From Lentisphaerae bacterium GWF2_50_93 (GTDB lineage: Bacteria > Verrucomicrobiota > Lentisphaeria > Victivallales > GWF2-50-93): a stretch of 43,921 nucleotides of DNA. This document shows, one piece after another, positions 16,741 to 25,261 of this stretch; within the stretch, counting starts at the first letter, position 1, and every line of letters starts with the position of its first letter. Made by a program: the position numbers and the translations under genes. The notes below the pieces were generated by a model. The model was not told the DNA's origin and ran no database searches. It was given only the letters and a program-made list of their open reading frames with translations. Where the stretch lies: the NCBI GenBank assembly GCA_001804815.1, contig MHBI01000003.1:1-43921 (forward strand). The letters are read 5' to 3'.

Positions 16741-17988
16741 ATGAATACATTTTTTATATTAATATTGGCAGCCTACGCGATAGTCCGGGGATTTGATTTT
16801 TATCTCGACTGGCTGAACTACCTTCACTTAAAAAAGTACGGGCATCTCATCCCTGACGAGTTCCAAGGGAAGGTAGACGATGGGCTGCTCAAGAGGACAG
16901 CCGACTACACGGTAGATAAAATACGTTTCGGATTCATCCAGACTGTTTTTGACGAGATCTTAATCCTCGTATTCATATTTTCAGGTCTGCTTGACTGGTA
17001 CAGCGCCTTCATAGGGTCAATGAAGCTGAACTTCATCGTATCCGGACTTGTCTTTTTTCTTCCTCTTATATATGTCAAGACGATCCTGGACATGCCTTTC
17101 GACCTATATGGCACATTCAAAATTGAAAAGAAATACGGGTTTAACAAGATGTCATTCGGCCTTTGGCTGAGCGATCTTGTCAAATCCCTCCTCATTTCAA
17201 CTATTCTGTTCTCCCTGCTGATTTCCGGGGCTTTGGCGTTAATCCTGGCGAGTCCGGCTTTCTGGTGGCTTCTGGTATGGGCGCTGTTCTTTCTGTTCAG
17301 CATCTTCATGATGTACATATCTCCATACGTGATTGAACCGCTCTTCAACAAATACAGTCCGCTTGACGACGAATCACTTTCCGCCGACATATCGAGCCTC
17401 ATGTCGAGGGCCGGTCTCAAAATAAGCAAGGTCCAGAAGATGGACGCTTCAAAGCGGACTGGACACAGCAACGCGTATTTCACCGGCATAGGCCATGTTA
17501 AACGGATCGTCCTCTTCGACACGCTCATTAAGCAGATGGACAAGAGCGAAATACTAGCGGTTCTCGCACATGAGGCCGGACACTGGAAATGCAAGCATAT
17601 CCTCAAACTCCTCTTCATAGTCGAAACCGGAGCGCTGCTCATGACATATGTCGCCTTCCAGCTTCTCGGAAGCGATATTCTGAGCAGGACGTTCATGATG
17701 TCCGGCGACGACTTCTTCGCCAAGCTGGTGCTCCTGGGATTCGTGGCGTCGACATTCACCTATCCCCTCGCCCCGCTGTTCAATATAATATCCAGGAAAT
17801 TCGAATGGCAGGCCGACAAGTTCGCATGCGGACTCACCGGTGAAAACAAGGGACTGGCATCGGCGCTTGTCAAACTCACGCAGGAGAACCTGTCAAACCT
17901 CCATCCGCATCCCCTCTATGCGAAATTCCATTACTCGCATCCGCCGGTGGTGGAAAGGCTGAAGTATCTGAGAAAATTCAAGGATTGA
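16741..17988 (+). CDS. M48-family membrane metalloprotease, Ste24/CAAX type
   Basis: 415 residues. The zinc motif HEAGH is at 277-281 (context LAVLAHEAGHWKCKHIL), and the third ligand is Glu355 in FEWQADKFA; both fit the Ste24 branch of family M48, as does the polytopic layout with hydrophobic segments near residues 2-18, 60-80, 95-115, 140-190 and 290-345. The conserved tail SNLHPHPLYAKFHYSHPP is also typical of Ste24 proteins. It cleaves peptides at or within the inner membrane; bacterial roles are in membrane protein quality control or unknown. The start at 16741 is chosen because the alternative ATG (16717) lies in a palindromic repeat; neither has a strong ribosome site. Monocistronic by appearance. 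Confidence 0.92.
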   Translation: MNTFFILILAAYAIVRGFDFYLDWLNYLHLKKYGHLIPDEFQGKVDDGLLKRTADYTVDKIRFGFIQTVFDEILILVFIFSGLLDWYSAFIGSMKLNFIVSGLVFFLPLIYVKTILDMPFDLYGTFKIEKKYGFNKMSFGLWLSDLVKSLLISTILFSLLISGALALILASPAFWWLLVWALFFLFSIFMMYISPYVIEPLFNKYSPLDDESLSADISSLMSRAGLKISKVQKMDASKRTGHSNAYFTGIGHVKRIVLFDTLIKQMDKSEILAVLAHEAGHWKCKHILKLLFIVETGALLMTYVAFQLLGSDILSRTFMMSGDDFFAKLVLLGFVASTFTYPLAPLFNIISRKFEWQADKFACGLTGENKGLASALVKLTQENLSNLHPHPLYAKFHYSHPPVVERLKYLRKFKD

Positions 17989-18017
17989 TGGATTGTTGGA
18001 TGTTTGGATTGATGGGG

Positions 18018-18230
18018 AAGCAGGTACGGGCTTCAGCCTGTACCATCCGCGGAAATTAGTCGGTGCTCGAAAAGGAAATATCAAAATGAAATTTGTCTTG
18101 AAAAGTAACACAGACATTCTTGTCCGTGGGTTCAAATTTCAGTTTCCGTCACAGACAGGAATGTCTGTGCTACCACCCTTTTCGAGCAGGCTCGAATTAA
18201 GATGGTACATGCTAAAGCACGTACCTACTT
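18018..18230. repeat. R1 inverted repeat pair flanking R2
   Basis: R1 arms at 18018-18046 (AGGTACGGGCTTCAGCCTGT core) and, inverted, 18202-18230 (GGTACATGCTAAAGCACGTA core) enclose the R2 element. Together with flanking text they fill most of the 548-base gap 17989-18536; the remainder (about 18231-18536) shows no gene that I can support. Confidence 0.7.
18066..18186. repeat. Dispersed inverted-repeat element R2, copy B
   Basis: A 121-base unit bounded by CTCGAAAA (18066) and TTTTCGAG (18179-18186), aligning with the reverse complement of 13681-13798. The two internal CAGACA/TGTCTG hairpins are present in the same order. Confidence 0.8.
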
Positions 18231-18536
18231 AATAAGAACGCGCAAACATGCGCTACTACGAACAATTTCAGTCATTCCTTGACTCGTCTGTAAGTCCGAC
18301 AGGCTCATGAAACGGAAAGCCCAACATACTCCTATTGCATACCATCCATTCTTTATTACTGGAATTTCCCTTCAATGATTTGCTATAAACCTATAAGGAA
18401 ATATTTTACTGTGAATTCGAACTGTTTTTTCAACAACATGCCTTGCGGCATTTACTACGAACAAAAACGAATTGAATCCTGGAAATTGTTTGTAGTCAAG
18501 CCCGCAAGGGCTGTTTACCATAACGAGAAAGCATCA

Positions 18537-19187
18537 ATGAAACGCGGATTTTTCATAACTTTTGAAGGCACCGAATGCGCCGGCAAATCCACCCACATAA
18601 AAATGCTGGAGGACTACTTCCGGAAAGAAAACATAAAATACGTACTCACACGCGAACCGGGCGGTACTGAAGTTGGAGAGGAAATCAGGAACATAGTCAA
18701 GCATCATGCCGGGGAAAATCCGGTGTCCGACGAGGCCGAACTGCTTCTCTTCGCGGCGAGCCGCGCCCAGCACATGCGCGAGGCCATACTTCCCGCGCTC
18801 AGCAGCGGGACGACTGTGATATGCGACCGCTTCACGGATTCGACCGTTGCATACCAGGGGTACGCCCGGGGGCTTGACTTGAAATTCATCAGTACGCTCA
18901 ACAAGTTCGCCACCATGGGACGCTCGCCGGATCTGACAATCATACTTGACCTCACGCCCGAAGAAAGCCAGGAGAGGATCAGGCAGAGGAACGAGAAGGA
19001 GAAGATCCACGACAGGATCGAGAACGAGCATGTCTCATTCCATATCAAGGTCCGCAATGCATTCCTGAAGCTTGCTGATGAGGAACCGGACCGAGTAAAA
19101 ATCATCAGTTCCGCGAGAAGCATTGAAGTCGTCCACAACGATATCGTCAAGGCAGTCAGAAATGCAGTTGCATCACTTCCAAAATGA
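18537..19187 (+). CDS. tmk: Thymidylate kinase
   Basis: 216 residues, the usual length for the family. It phosphorylates dTMP to dTDP with ATP in the cytoplasm, an essential step for dTTP. P-loop GTECAGKS at 11-18; TREPGG at 38-43, a hallmark of bacterial enzymes; DRF at 97-99 followed by DSTVAYQG, the dTMP-binding segment; an Arg/Lys-rich lid around 145-155 (RIRQRNEKEK). The frame is open upstream to 18375, but only the ATG at 18537 yields the normal N-terminus MKRGFFITFEG, with GAGAAA as a modest ribosome site. Its 3' end overlaps the start of holB by 26 bases, a common pairing in bacteria. Confidence 0.96.
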   Translation: MKRGFFITFEGTECAGKSTHIKMLEDYFRKENIKYVLTREPGGTEVGEEIRNIVKHHAGENPVSDEAELLLFAASRAQHMREAILPALSSGTTVICDRFTDSTVAYQGYARGLDLKFISTLNKFATMGRSPDLTIILDLTPEESQERIRQRNEKEKIHDRIENEHVSFHIKVRNAFLKLADEEPDRVKIISSARSIEVVHNDIVKAVRNAVASLPK

Positions 19188-20214
19188 ATTTCCATACCAG
19201 GTAAAGGCCCTTCTCTCGGCGAAAAAGGCCGACCGGCTTGCACATGCGTTCATAGTGCAGAGCGATGACACGAAGCTTGCCGCGGATTTCGCGACCGCGC
19301 TGGCGCAGGCGGTGACATGTCCGTCCCCCCGGGGCGACGGCGACTCGTGTGGAGCATGCCTGACCTGCAGGCAGATAGAAAACAGGAGCTACTCCGAACT
19401 TTACACGCTTGCCCCGGTCTCGAAGTCCAGGGAGATATTAATAGGCAAAGACGACATGGACCTTGACACTACGCGGTGGTTCCAGTCGAAGTTCCATATG
19501 AAAAGTTCGATCGCAGGCGGGATAAAGACAGGGATCGTATACGAGGCCGACTGCATGAACGCTGCGTCGCAGAACTGTTTCCTGAAGACGCTGGAGGAGC
19601 CTCCGCCGTCCTCATTCCTGCTGCTGCTGACATCGAACCCGTTTTCCTTTCTGCCGACGATCCGGTCGCGTTGCCAGACCATCCTCCTTCTGAGGAACAA
19701 GACCGTCTATGACGACGAGAACATTTTGAAGATAATCCCCGTCCTCAGGAAGCTGCTGTTTTCATCAGGGACGCTTTCAAGCGCCGAGGAATGCGCATGC
19801 ACGATGATATCCATTTCAAACGGCCTGAGGGATATGGCTGAGGAGAAAATAACAGGCAAATGGGAAAAACTTGTCGCCGATTCGAAGAATCTCGAACCAT
19901 CCGCCCAGAAACAGATACAGAAAAGGATGGAAGCCGCCGTTGCGTCGGAATTCATAAGGATGAGGGATTCCATGCTCAGCCTGATACATGCATGGTCGGC
20001 GCAGGCCTGCATGATCTCATCAGGAATACCCATGGATTCACTTGCAAATCCCGAAATGTTTTCCGGCATGGACAACAGCCTGTCCGACTCAAGTTTCAAA
20101 AAGGCGTATAAGATGATGCGCAAATCGGAGGAACTGCTGAAGATACTGCAATGGAACGTGAACACCGATCTTGCATTGAGGGAATTCTGTCTTGATGTTG
20201 TTTTAGGAAAATGA
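19162..20214 (+). CDS. holB: DNA polymerase III delta' subunit
   Basis: 350 residues. Clamp-loader subunit of the replicative polymerase. The zinc module is complete: Cys53, then CGACLTC giving Cys63, Cys66 and Cys69. The nucleotide-binding loop is replaced by a non-canonical segment (SDDTKLAADF, 34-43), as expected for delta', which does not hydrolyse ATP. LKTLEEPPPSS (141-151) and the arginine-finger motif SRC (169-171) are intact. The C-terminal collar domain is all-helical. Start at 19162 inside the end of tmk, with AAGG upstream; an upstream ATG at 19123 would lengthen the overlap without adding family-typical sequence. Confidence 0.93.
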   Translation: MQLHHFQNEFPYQVKALLSAKKADRLAHAFIVQSDDTKLAADFATALAQAVTCPSPRGDGDSCGACLTCRQIENRSYSELYTLAPVSKSREILIGKDDMDLDTTRWFQSKFHMKSSIAGGIKTGIVYEADCMNAASQNCFLKTLEEPPPSSFLLLLTSNPFSFLPTIRSRCQTILLLRNKTVYDDENILKIIPVLRKLLFSSGTLSSAEECACTMISISNGLRDMAEEKITGKWEKLVADSKNLEPSAQKQIQKRMEAAVASEFIRMRDSMLSLIHAWSAQACMISSGIPMDSLANPEMFSGMDNSLSDSSFKKAYKMMRKSEELLKILQWNVNTDLALREFCLDVVLGK

Positions 20215-20251
20215 TGCAGGACGGCTGGTTGAATTTGATTTGAAAGGGGTG

Positions 20252-21058
20252 ATGAAAATTACAAGCTCAGAAAAAATAGACCTGTGGCCTGACGGAGCGC
20301 CATTCGCGGAAAATGGCGACGGCTATCAGCCATACATGGAAAGCTTCCTTGTCAAAACCGGCAAGCCTTCAGGAGCCGTAATAGTCCTGCCAGGGGGCGG
20401 CTACCATAAGAAGATGATCACCTATGAAGGCCGGGATGTCTGCAAAAGACTCAACGAGTACGGTCTGAATGCATTCATGCTTGAATACCGCGTGTCCCCC
20501 AACCGCCATCCCGCCCCTCTGCTTGATGCCGCCGAATCGGTGAGGATTGTCCGCAGGAACGCCGCAAGGTGGAACATCAGGCCGGACAAGATCGCGGTGC
20601 TGGGATTTTCGGCAGGCGGACATCTGGCCGGCAGCATCTGCGTCCATTCCGGATGGGCGGAGAAGATCCTGCCTGCCAAGGACAATGTTTCCGCGAGGCC
20701 GGATGCCGGCATATTGTGCTATGCGGTCTTAAGCACACAGGCATTTGGGCACCCGGGCTGCTATAAAAATCTTCTGGGGGAAAATCCAGACAAAGCCCTT
20801 CTGGACAAAATGTCGCTTGAGCTTAATGTCCACAGTGGCATGCCTCCGGTATTCCTGTGGCATACGGCGACGGATCCAGTTGTGCCGGTAGAGAACAGCC
20901 TTCTTTTCGCCACTGCGATGAGCAGCAAGAAAGTGCCATTCGAGCTGCATATCTATCCTCAGGGACCGCATGGCATGGGCATGGCGCAGGGCGATTCCTG
21001 CGTGTCGACATGGGTTGACTTATGCATCGGCTGGCTCAAAAAAAACGCTTTTTTATGA
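20252..21058 (+). CDS. Alpha/beta hydrolase, acetyl-xylan-esterase-like
   Basis: 268 residues. The oxyanion motif PGGGYH is at 47-52 and the nucleophile elbow GFSAGGH at 118-124 gives Ser120; Asp208 (TATDPVVPVENS) and His240 (GPHGMG) complete a triad. This pattern is that of the BD-FAE / YpfH-like esterases often placed beside glycoside hydrolases, removing acetyl or other acyl groups from sugars or polysaccharides. No signal peptide is seen, so it is probably cytoplasmic. A GGGG run lies two to five bases before the ATG; a TTG at 20240 is in frame but unlikely. A secreted GH5-like gene follows 62 bases later, in keeping with a carbohydrate role. The exact substrate is not readable. Confidence 0.85.
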   Translation: MKITSSEKIDLWPDGAPFAENGDGYQPYMESFLVKTGKPSGAVIVLPGGGYHKKMITYEGRDVCKRLNEYGLNAFMLEYRVSPNRHPAPLLDAAESVRIVRRNAARWNIRPDKIAVLGFSAGGHLAGSICVHSGWAEKILPAKDNVSARPDAGILCYAVLSTQAFGHPGCYKNLLGENPDKALLDKMSLELNVHSGMPPVFLWHTATDPVVPVENSLLFATAMSSKKVPFELHIYPQGPHGMGMAQGDSCVSTWVDLCIGWLKKNAFL

Positions 21059-21120
21059 ATTCGGGGGAGGAAACCGAGGCATATGGGAATATATTACATA
21101 ACCATTACAACGGAGGAAAA

Positions 21121-22308
21121 ATGAAAAAGACAATAGTTTTTGCTCTTATTTTAACTACAGCCTTTGCTTTCAATCTGAAGCTGTCCGCACAGAAGGAAGC
21201 AGTCTATCCCCAGAAGTTCCACATTGAAACAAACAATCTTGTCGATGAGGCCAAGAAGCCTTTCGTCCTGAAAGGTCTTTCCATCAGGGATCCTGTCGCC
21301 ATGAACGCAAGCAATGCGAGTTTCCAGAACGAATGCGTGCCTTTTGACGAAAAGCTTTTTATTACGGCCAAGGAATGGGGCGCGAATGTTGTCAGACTTC
21401 CAGTGCTTCCACTGTCATGGAAACTCCAGGGCAGGACAAACGCCCTAAAATCACTTGGCGACGCCGTTGAAATGGCCGCGAAGCACAAGATGTATGTCGT
21501 TATAGCTTATCAGGCCGCCGGATGGCCGAGCACCGACAACCCCTCCGACAAGTCAACCCGTACGACCACCGAAGATCTCTACAGCTTCTGGAACGATGTA
21601 TCCAAGCACTTCAAGGGCAACAAGACTGTCGCCATGTATGAAATGTTCAGCGAGCCAGTCACCAAGCAATTCATGAAGATAACTGAAAAGGACTGGATTG
21701 AATGGACGGACGTAATGGCCCAGCTGGTCGACACCGTGCAGCGGAATGATCCTGAGGCGATCTGCCTGATCTCCGGTCTTTCATGGGCCCATGACATCTC
21801 CTTTGCGCTTGGTTATCCTGTGTCGAGGAAGAATGTCGGATATGCAGTCCATCCATATCCAGCAGACTCGCAGCTTTCGACATTCAAGAATTTCAAGCTG
21901 ATCAGCATGCTGGCAAAGAAGCAGTTCGTGTTCATAACCGAAGTAGGCTATGACGTCGAACTCTTTATAAACATGTCCGACGTGCAGAAGAGAGTCCTTG
22001 AAATCAATCCTGACTTGAAACAGCAGATGGATGAAGTCAGAAGGCAGAGTGGGAACAAGCTCTACTTCAGCGACATGAACAGGAAGCTCCTGGAAAGCAT
22101 CCTTTCAAACGACAAGACGACCGCATATCTGAAGGAAATATCTGAAAACTACCAGAAGGAATTCAAGAAGTGCATTGATGCCGGCAACATAAGCTGGTGC
22201 GCCTGGTGCCTTTCATGCTCCTGGCGTCCATGCCTCCTGAAGGACAAGGAATACAATCCTACCAGCTCCGGCGAGTATTTCAAGAAAATACTCCAGGAAA
22301 AGAAATAG
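21121..22308 (+). CDS. Secreted glycoside hydrolase family 5-like protein
   Basis: 395 residues with GGAGG before the ATG and a signal peptide of about 23 residues (cleavage near LSA-Q). The barrel follows the GH5 order: an N-terminal region with LKGLSIRDP, GANVVRLPV (88-95), a strand ending in the acid/base Glu178, His244 in VHPYP, and the nucleophile Glu274 in FITEVGYD. The residue before the acid/base is Ser177 (MFSEP), where most GH5 enzymes have Asn (NEP). The C-terminal part (after about 280) has an insertion-like region of charged helices, then CAWCLSCSWRPC, a cysteine cluster. Probably acts on beta-glucans or related polysaccharides outside the cell, but the Ser leaves activity in doubt. 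Confidence 0.82.
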   Translation: MKKTIVFALILTTAFAFNLKLSAQKEAVYPQKFHIETNNLVDEAKKPFVLKGLSIRDPVAMNASNASFQNECVPFDEKLFITAKEWGANVVRLPVLPLSWKLQGRTNALKSLGDAVEMAAKHKMYVVIAYQAAGWPSTDNPSDKSTRTTTEDLYSFWNDVSKHFKGNKTVAMYEMFSEPVTKQFMKITEKDWIEWTDVMAQLVDTVQRNDPEAICLISGLSWAHDISFALGYPVSRKNVGYAVHPYPADSQLSTFKNFKLISMLAKKQFVFITEVGYDVELFINMSDVQKRVLEINPDLKQQMDEVRRQSGNKLYFSDMNRKLLESILSNDKTTAYLKEISENYQKEFKKCIDAGNISWCAWCLSCSWRPCLLKDKEYNPTSSGEYFKKILQEKK

Positions 22309-22310
22309 CA

Positions 22311-22350
22311 ATAAATATTCACTGAAGGATGCCCTTCAGCGAATATTTAT
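22311..22350. repeat. A/T-flanked palindrome after the GH5-like gene
   Basis: 18-base arms ATAAATATTCACTGAAGG (22311-22328) and CCTTCAGCGAATATTTAT (22333-22350), one mismatch, four-base loop. It begins two bases after the TAG of the gene. Strong enough to act as a terminator, although a T run follows only within the arm. Confidence 0.75.
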
Positions 22351-22417
22351 ACTTGAAGGCCTTCATGACTTCAAACCAGACAATGCTGACTATGCCTACG
22401 CATGCACATGGATGATT

Positions 22418-22650
22418 GGATGGCTGGATTTATTCGCCTGGGCGAATTGCTGGATGGTTGCCTGTCAAAGACATAAGAATAAAACAATCCTGTCAAAAAA
22501 TCAGAAATGCCTTTTTTCAAGATTTGTTTACAAGGGAGCATTCTTTGTTTCTCTTTGAATTCAACCCCAGTCATCCATCTTGCCGCGCCGTAGCTTCACA
22601 GCGAAGGCGGGTCATCCAACAATTCGCCACCGGCGAATAAATCCATCCAC
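22418..22650. repeat. MITE-like element with long terminal inverted repeats
   Basis: Left arm 22418-22456 and right arm 22613-22650 are reverse complements over about 36 bases with few mismatches. Each arm contains its own small palindrome (ATTCGCC-TG-GGCGAAT and ATTCGCC-ACC-GGCGAAT). The interior (about 155 bases) has no open frame of note. A further palindrome, GTCATCC-TCA-GGATGAC type, lies at 22653-22669 against the queA stop. These fill the gap 22309-22671; no gene seen. Confidence 0.6.
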
Positions 22651-22671
22651 CCGTCATCCTCAGGATGACTC

Positions 22672-23709
22672 CTACTTGAGAAGCATGCAGTCGCCGTAGC
22701 TGAAGAATTTCATCTTGCTGTCAATCGCCAGGCTGTAAGCATTCATGACATTATCCAGACTTGAAAATGTCGACACGAGCATTAGCAATGTGCTCTTTGG
22801 CAGATGGAAATTAGTGAGCAGCATGTCAGGAACCTTCGGCCTATACGGAGGATACAGGAATATCGACGTATCCCCTGTCCCTGCCCTCACGGTGCCATCT
22901 TCGTTTGCACATGTCTCCAGCACCCTCACAGTGGTCGTGCCGACAGCCAGGATCTTCTTCCCATTCATTTTCGTCCTGTTGATTTTTTCTTCGGCCTCAC
23001 GTGGCAGAAGAAAAAATTCAGAGTGCATGGCATGATCCTCAATCCTATCACAACTGACAGGAAGAAAAGTCCCCGGCCCGACATGCAAAGTCAATTCCGC
23101 AACGGAAGCTCCCCTGGCTGCGAACTCCGCAAAAATTTCATCCGTGAAATGAAGGCCTGCCGTCGGAGCTGCAACAGCCCCCTCCTCCTTTGCGAAAACA
23201 GTCTGGTATCTTTTTGCATCCGAACGCAGATCGTCCCTTCTTATATAAGGAGGAAGCGGAACGTGTCCGGCAAGTTCCTGTATTTCGGCTATGGAAACAT
23301 CTTCGGAGGCGACAGTGAAAATCCCATCGTCAGTCCTTTCAACAATGATTACCCACAGCTCTTTTCCGTCAGGGGTGCTGACCTTTATCCTGGTTCCAAC
23401 GCGCATTCTTTTTCCCGGCTTCAGGAAGCAGGTCCAGCTCCGGTCGTCAACCCTCCTCAGGAAAAGTATTTCAACCTTTGCGCCGTCGCCGTTCTTGCGG
23501 CCGAAAATCCTGGCGTTGATGACCTTGGTGTTGTTGATGACGACGCAGTCTCCTTCCTCGAGATAATCAGCGATGCAGGAAAAACTGCGGATTTCGCACC
23601 CGCCGGATGTCCTGTCCATGACAAGCATCCTTGAGCCCCCTCTGTTTTCAGGAGGGAACTGGGCGATGAGCTCTTCGGGGAGATGATAGTCAAACTGCGC
23701 TAGTCGCAT
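22672..23709 (-). CDS. queA: S-adenosylmethionine:tRNA ribosyltransferase-isomerase
   Basis: 345 residues from the ATG at 23709. Makes epoxyqueuosine in tRNA by transferring the ribosyl part of S-adenosylmethionine to 7-aminomethyl-7-deazaguanine. The family is recognised by the N-terminus FDYHLPEELIAQFPP, the segment VINNTKVINARIFGRK, the strongly conserved GAVAAPTAGLHFT and LHVGPGTFLPV, then TTVRVLE and TNFHLPKSTLLMLVS near the C-terminus; the length matches. It starts 20 bases before the end of glgA and overlaps it, with AGGA in glgA's coding sequence as the ribosome site. A longer frame reaching 23727 adds six residues not typical of the family. Confidence 0.96.
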   Translation of the reverse strand: MRLAQFDYHLPEELIAQFPPENRGGSRMLVMDRTSGGCEIRSFSCIADYLEEGDCVVINNTKVINARIFGRKNGDGAKVEILFLRRVDDRSWTCFLKPGKRMRVGTRIKVSTPDGKELWVIIVERTDDGIFTVASEDVSIAEIQELAGHVPLPPYIRRDDLRSDAKRYQTVFAKEEGAVAAPTAGLHFTDEIFAEFAARGASVAELTLHVGPGTFLPVSCDRIEDHAMHSEFFLLPREAEEKINRTKMNGKKILAVGTTTVRVLETCANEDGTVRAGTGDTSIFLYPPYRPKVPDMLLTNFHLPKSTLLMLVSTFSSLDNVMNAYSLAIDSKMKFFSYGDCMLLK

Positions 23710-25258
23710 CTTCGTAAAGTTCCTCATATTGTCCGGCCGTCCGGTTCCATGAGAAATCCTGGTTCATCCCATTGATCTGGGTCTGCCTGTATCCTTCAGG
23801 GTCAAGCCTGTATACCGATGCGGCCCACCTGAGGGTGTTCAAAAGTGATTTCTGGTTGAGATCCCAGAATTTGAATCCTGTCGATGCGGAATAATCCTTA
23901 GGATTGAAATTCACAACAGTATCGTCGAGGCCGCCCGTAGCGCGCACTACCGGAGGCGTGCCGAAGCGCATGCTGTACATCTGGTTCAGGCCGCATGGCT
24001 CATATCTTGAAGGCATGACGAAGAAGTCGCTGCCTGCCTCGACAAGATGCGCAAGCTTGTCGCTGTATCCGATATGGACTGCGAATTTCGCAGGATGCTT
24101 TACCGCAAGGGCAAGCAGCCAGTTCTGGAGCGCGGTATCACCTGAAGCGAGTATGACAAACTGGACATCGTCGTATGCGAGCATGTCTTCTATGGCCGCC
24201 GCAAACACATCGATCCCCTTCTGGTAGGCGAGTCTGGCGACTATTCCCATGAGAGGTGAATGAGGTCTCTGCTGGAGCTTGAAGGCCTTCTGCAGTTCAG
24301 CCTTGCAGACGGCCTTTCCCGACATGTCTTCGACAGAATAGGCTGCAGGAATATTCCTGGCATTCTGAGGATCCCATTTCTCCACGTCTATTCCGTTGAG
24401 AATCCCCCTGAGCCTTCCAGCAACGCTGCGTTCCCTGAGCGGTGCGTCAAGGTTGAATCCGTACATCGGGGAAAGTATTTCCTGTGCATGGGTCGGGCTG
24501 ACAGTGGAAATGAAGTCGGCAGTCATGATTCCGCCCTTGAGCAGGTTAATCTGGTCGTGGAACTCAAGACAGCGCATGGTGAAATATTCCCAGCCAAGTC
24601 CTGTGAAATAAAGATGGGACTTGTGGAACACCCCCTGGTATGCGAGGTTGTGGATTGTGAGAATCGAAGCAGTATTGTCGAAGTTATGATAATTCCTGTA
24701 CAGCGGGCTCTTCATATAGACGCTGCAGAGAGCAGTATGCCAGTCATTCGTGTGCAGGATGTCCGGTTTTATCCTCAGGGCGAGGATCGCCTGCATGGCG
24801 GCCCTGCAGAAGAAGATGAATCTTTCGGAGTTGTCCCCGTATTCCATGCCGAGCCAGTCGTAGAGGGCCGGCCGGTTGAAGAAGCTGTGGTATTCGATGA
24901 AATAGTATGTCAGGTTCGGATTCACCTTGTGTTCGAGTATCTGCGCCCATTCCGTCCTGCCGAGGAACGGAACCCCGAGCAGCTGGAAGCACACATTGAT
25001 TTTCCTGTTGTACTCGCCCATCATCTGAGGATAGTATGGCATGATTACTGAAACCCGGTGTCCTCTTTCAGACAATGCTACAGGAAGCGCACCGGAGACA
25101 TCGGCAAGGCCGCCGGTCTTGGCATAGGGGGAAGCCTCGCTTGTAAGCCATACGATCTCCTTGCACCCTTTCCCAAGAGGTGGAGGCTTCGGCCTCTTTT
25201 CAGTTTTAGCTTTCATATCGGGTTTGTCCTCTTTGATTTTCCTCTTTTTAACTGGCAT
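23690..25258 (-). CDS. glgA: Glycogen synthase (ADP-glucose type)
   Basis: 522 residues. Family GT5, extends alpha-1,4-glucan from ADP-glucose in the cytoplasm. After a basic N-terminal tail of about 33 residues (rich in Lys and Pro, absent from short relatives) comes VWLTSEASPYAKTGGLADV, with the substrate-binding KTGGLADV at 47-54. HTNDWHTAL, LTIHNLAYQG, VSPTHAQEI, NGIDVEKWDP and, in the C-terminal domain, VMPSRYEPCGLNQMYSMRFGTPPVVRATGGLDDTV are all present. It starts three bases after the rhomboid gene's stop, with AAGGA seven bases upstream, and its end overlaps queA. This suggests a three-gene transcript. Confidence 0.96.
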   Translation of the reverse strand: MPVKKRKIKEDKPDMKAKTEKRPKPPPLGKGCKEIVWLTSEASPYAKTGGLADVSGALPVALSERGHRVSVIMPYYPQMMGEYNRKINVCFQLLGVPFLGRTEWAQILEHKVNPNLTYYFIEYHSFFNRPALYDWLGMEYGDNSERFIFFCRAAMQAILALRIKPDILHTNDWHTALCSVYMKSPLYRNYHNFDNTASILTIHNLAYQGVFHKSHLYFTGLGWEYFTMRCLEFHDQINLLKGGIMTADFISTVSPTHAQEILSPMYGFNLDAPLRERSVAGRLRGILNGIDVEKWDPQNARNIPAAYSVEDMSGKAVCKAELQKAFKLQQRPHSPLMGIVARLAYQKGIDVFAAAIEDMLAYDDVQFVILASGDTALQNWLLALAVKHPAKFAVHIGYSDKLAHLVEAGSDFFVMPSRYEPCGLNQMYSMRFGTPPVVRATGGLDDTVVNFNPKDYSASTGFKFWDLNQKSLLNTLRWAASVYRLDPEGYRQTQINGMNQDFSWNRTAGQYEELYEDATSAV

Positions 25259-25261
25259 GAT

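Noticed and set aside
16905..17759. Minus-strand open frame opposite the M48 protease
   Set aside because: Antisense shadow; Arg/Ser-rich with no motif, while the plus strand has HEAGH and the conserved tail.
13681..18186. CRISPR-like interpretation of the CAGACA repeats
   Set aside because: Only two paired hairpins per element, no regular spacers and no cas genes.
18231..18536. Longer N-terminus for thymidylate kinase starting at 18375
   Set aside because: The extra 54 residues match nothing in the family and the P-loop would be displaced; the ATG at 18537 gives the normal start.
22804..23634. Plus-strand open frame opposite queA
   Set aside because: No motif or ribosome site; queA is certain on the other strand.
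24260..25051. 263-codon plus-strand frame opposite glgA
   Set aside because: Shadow of a well-supported glycogen synthase.
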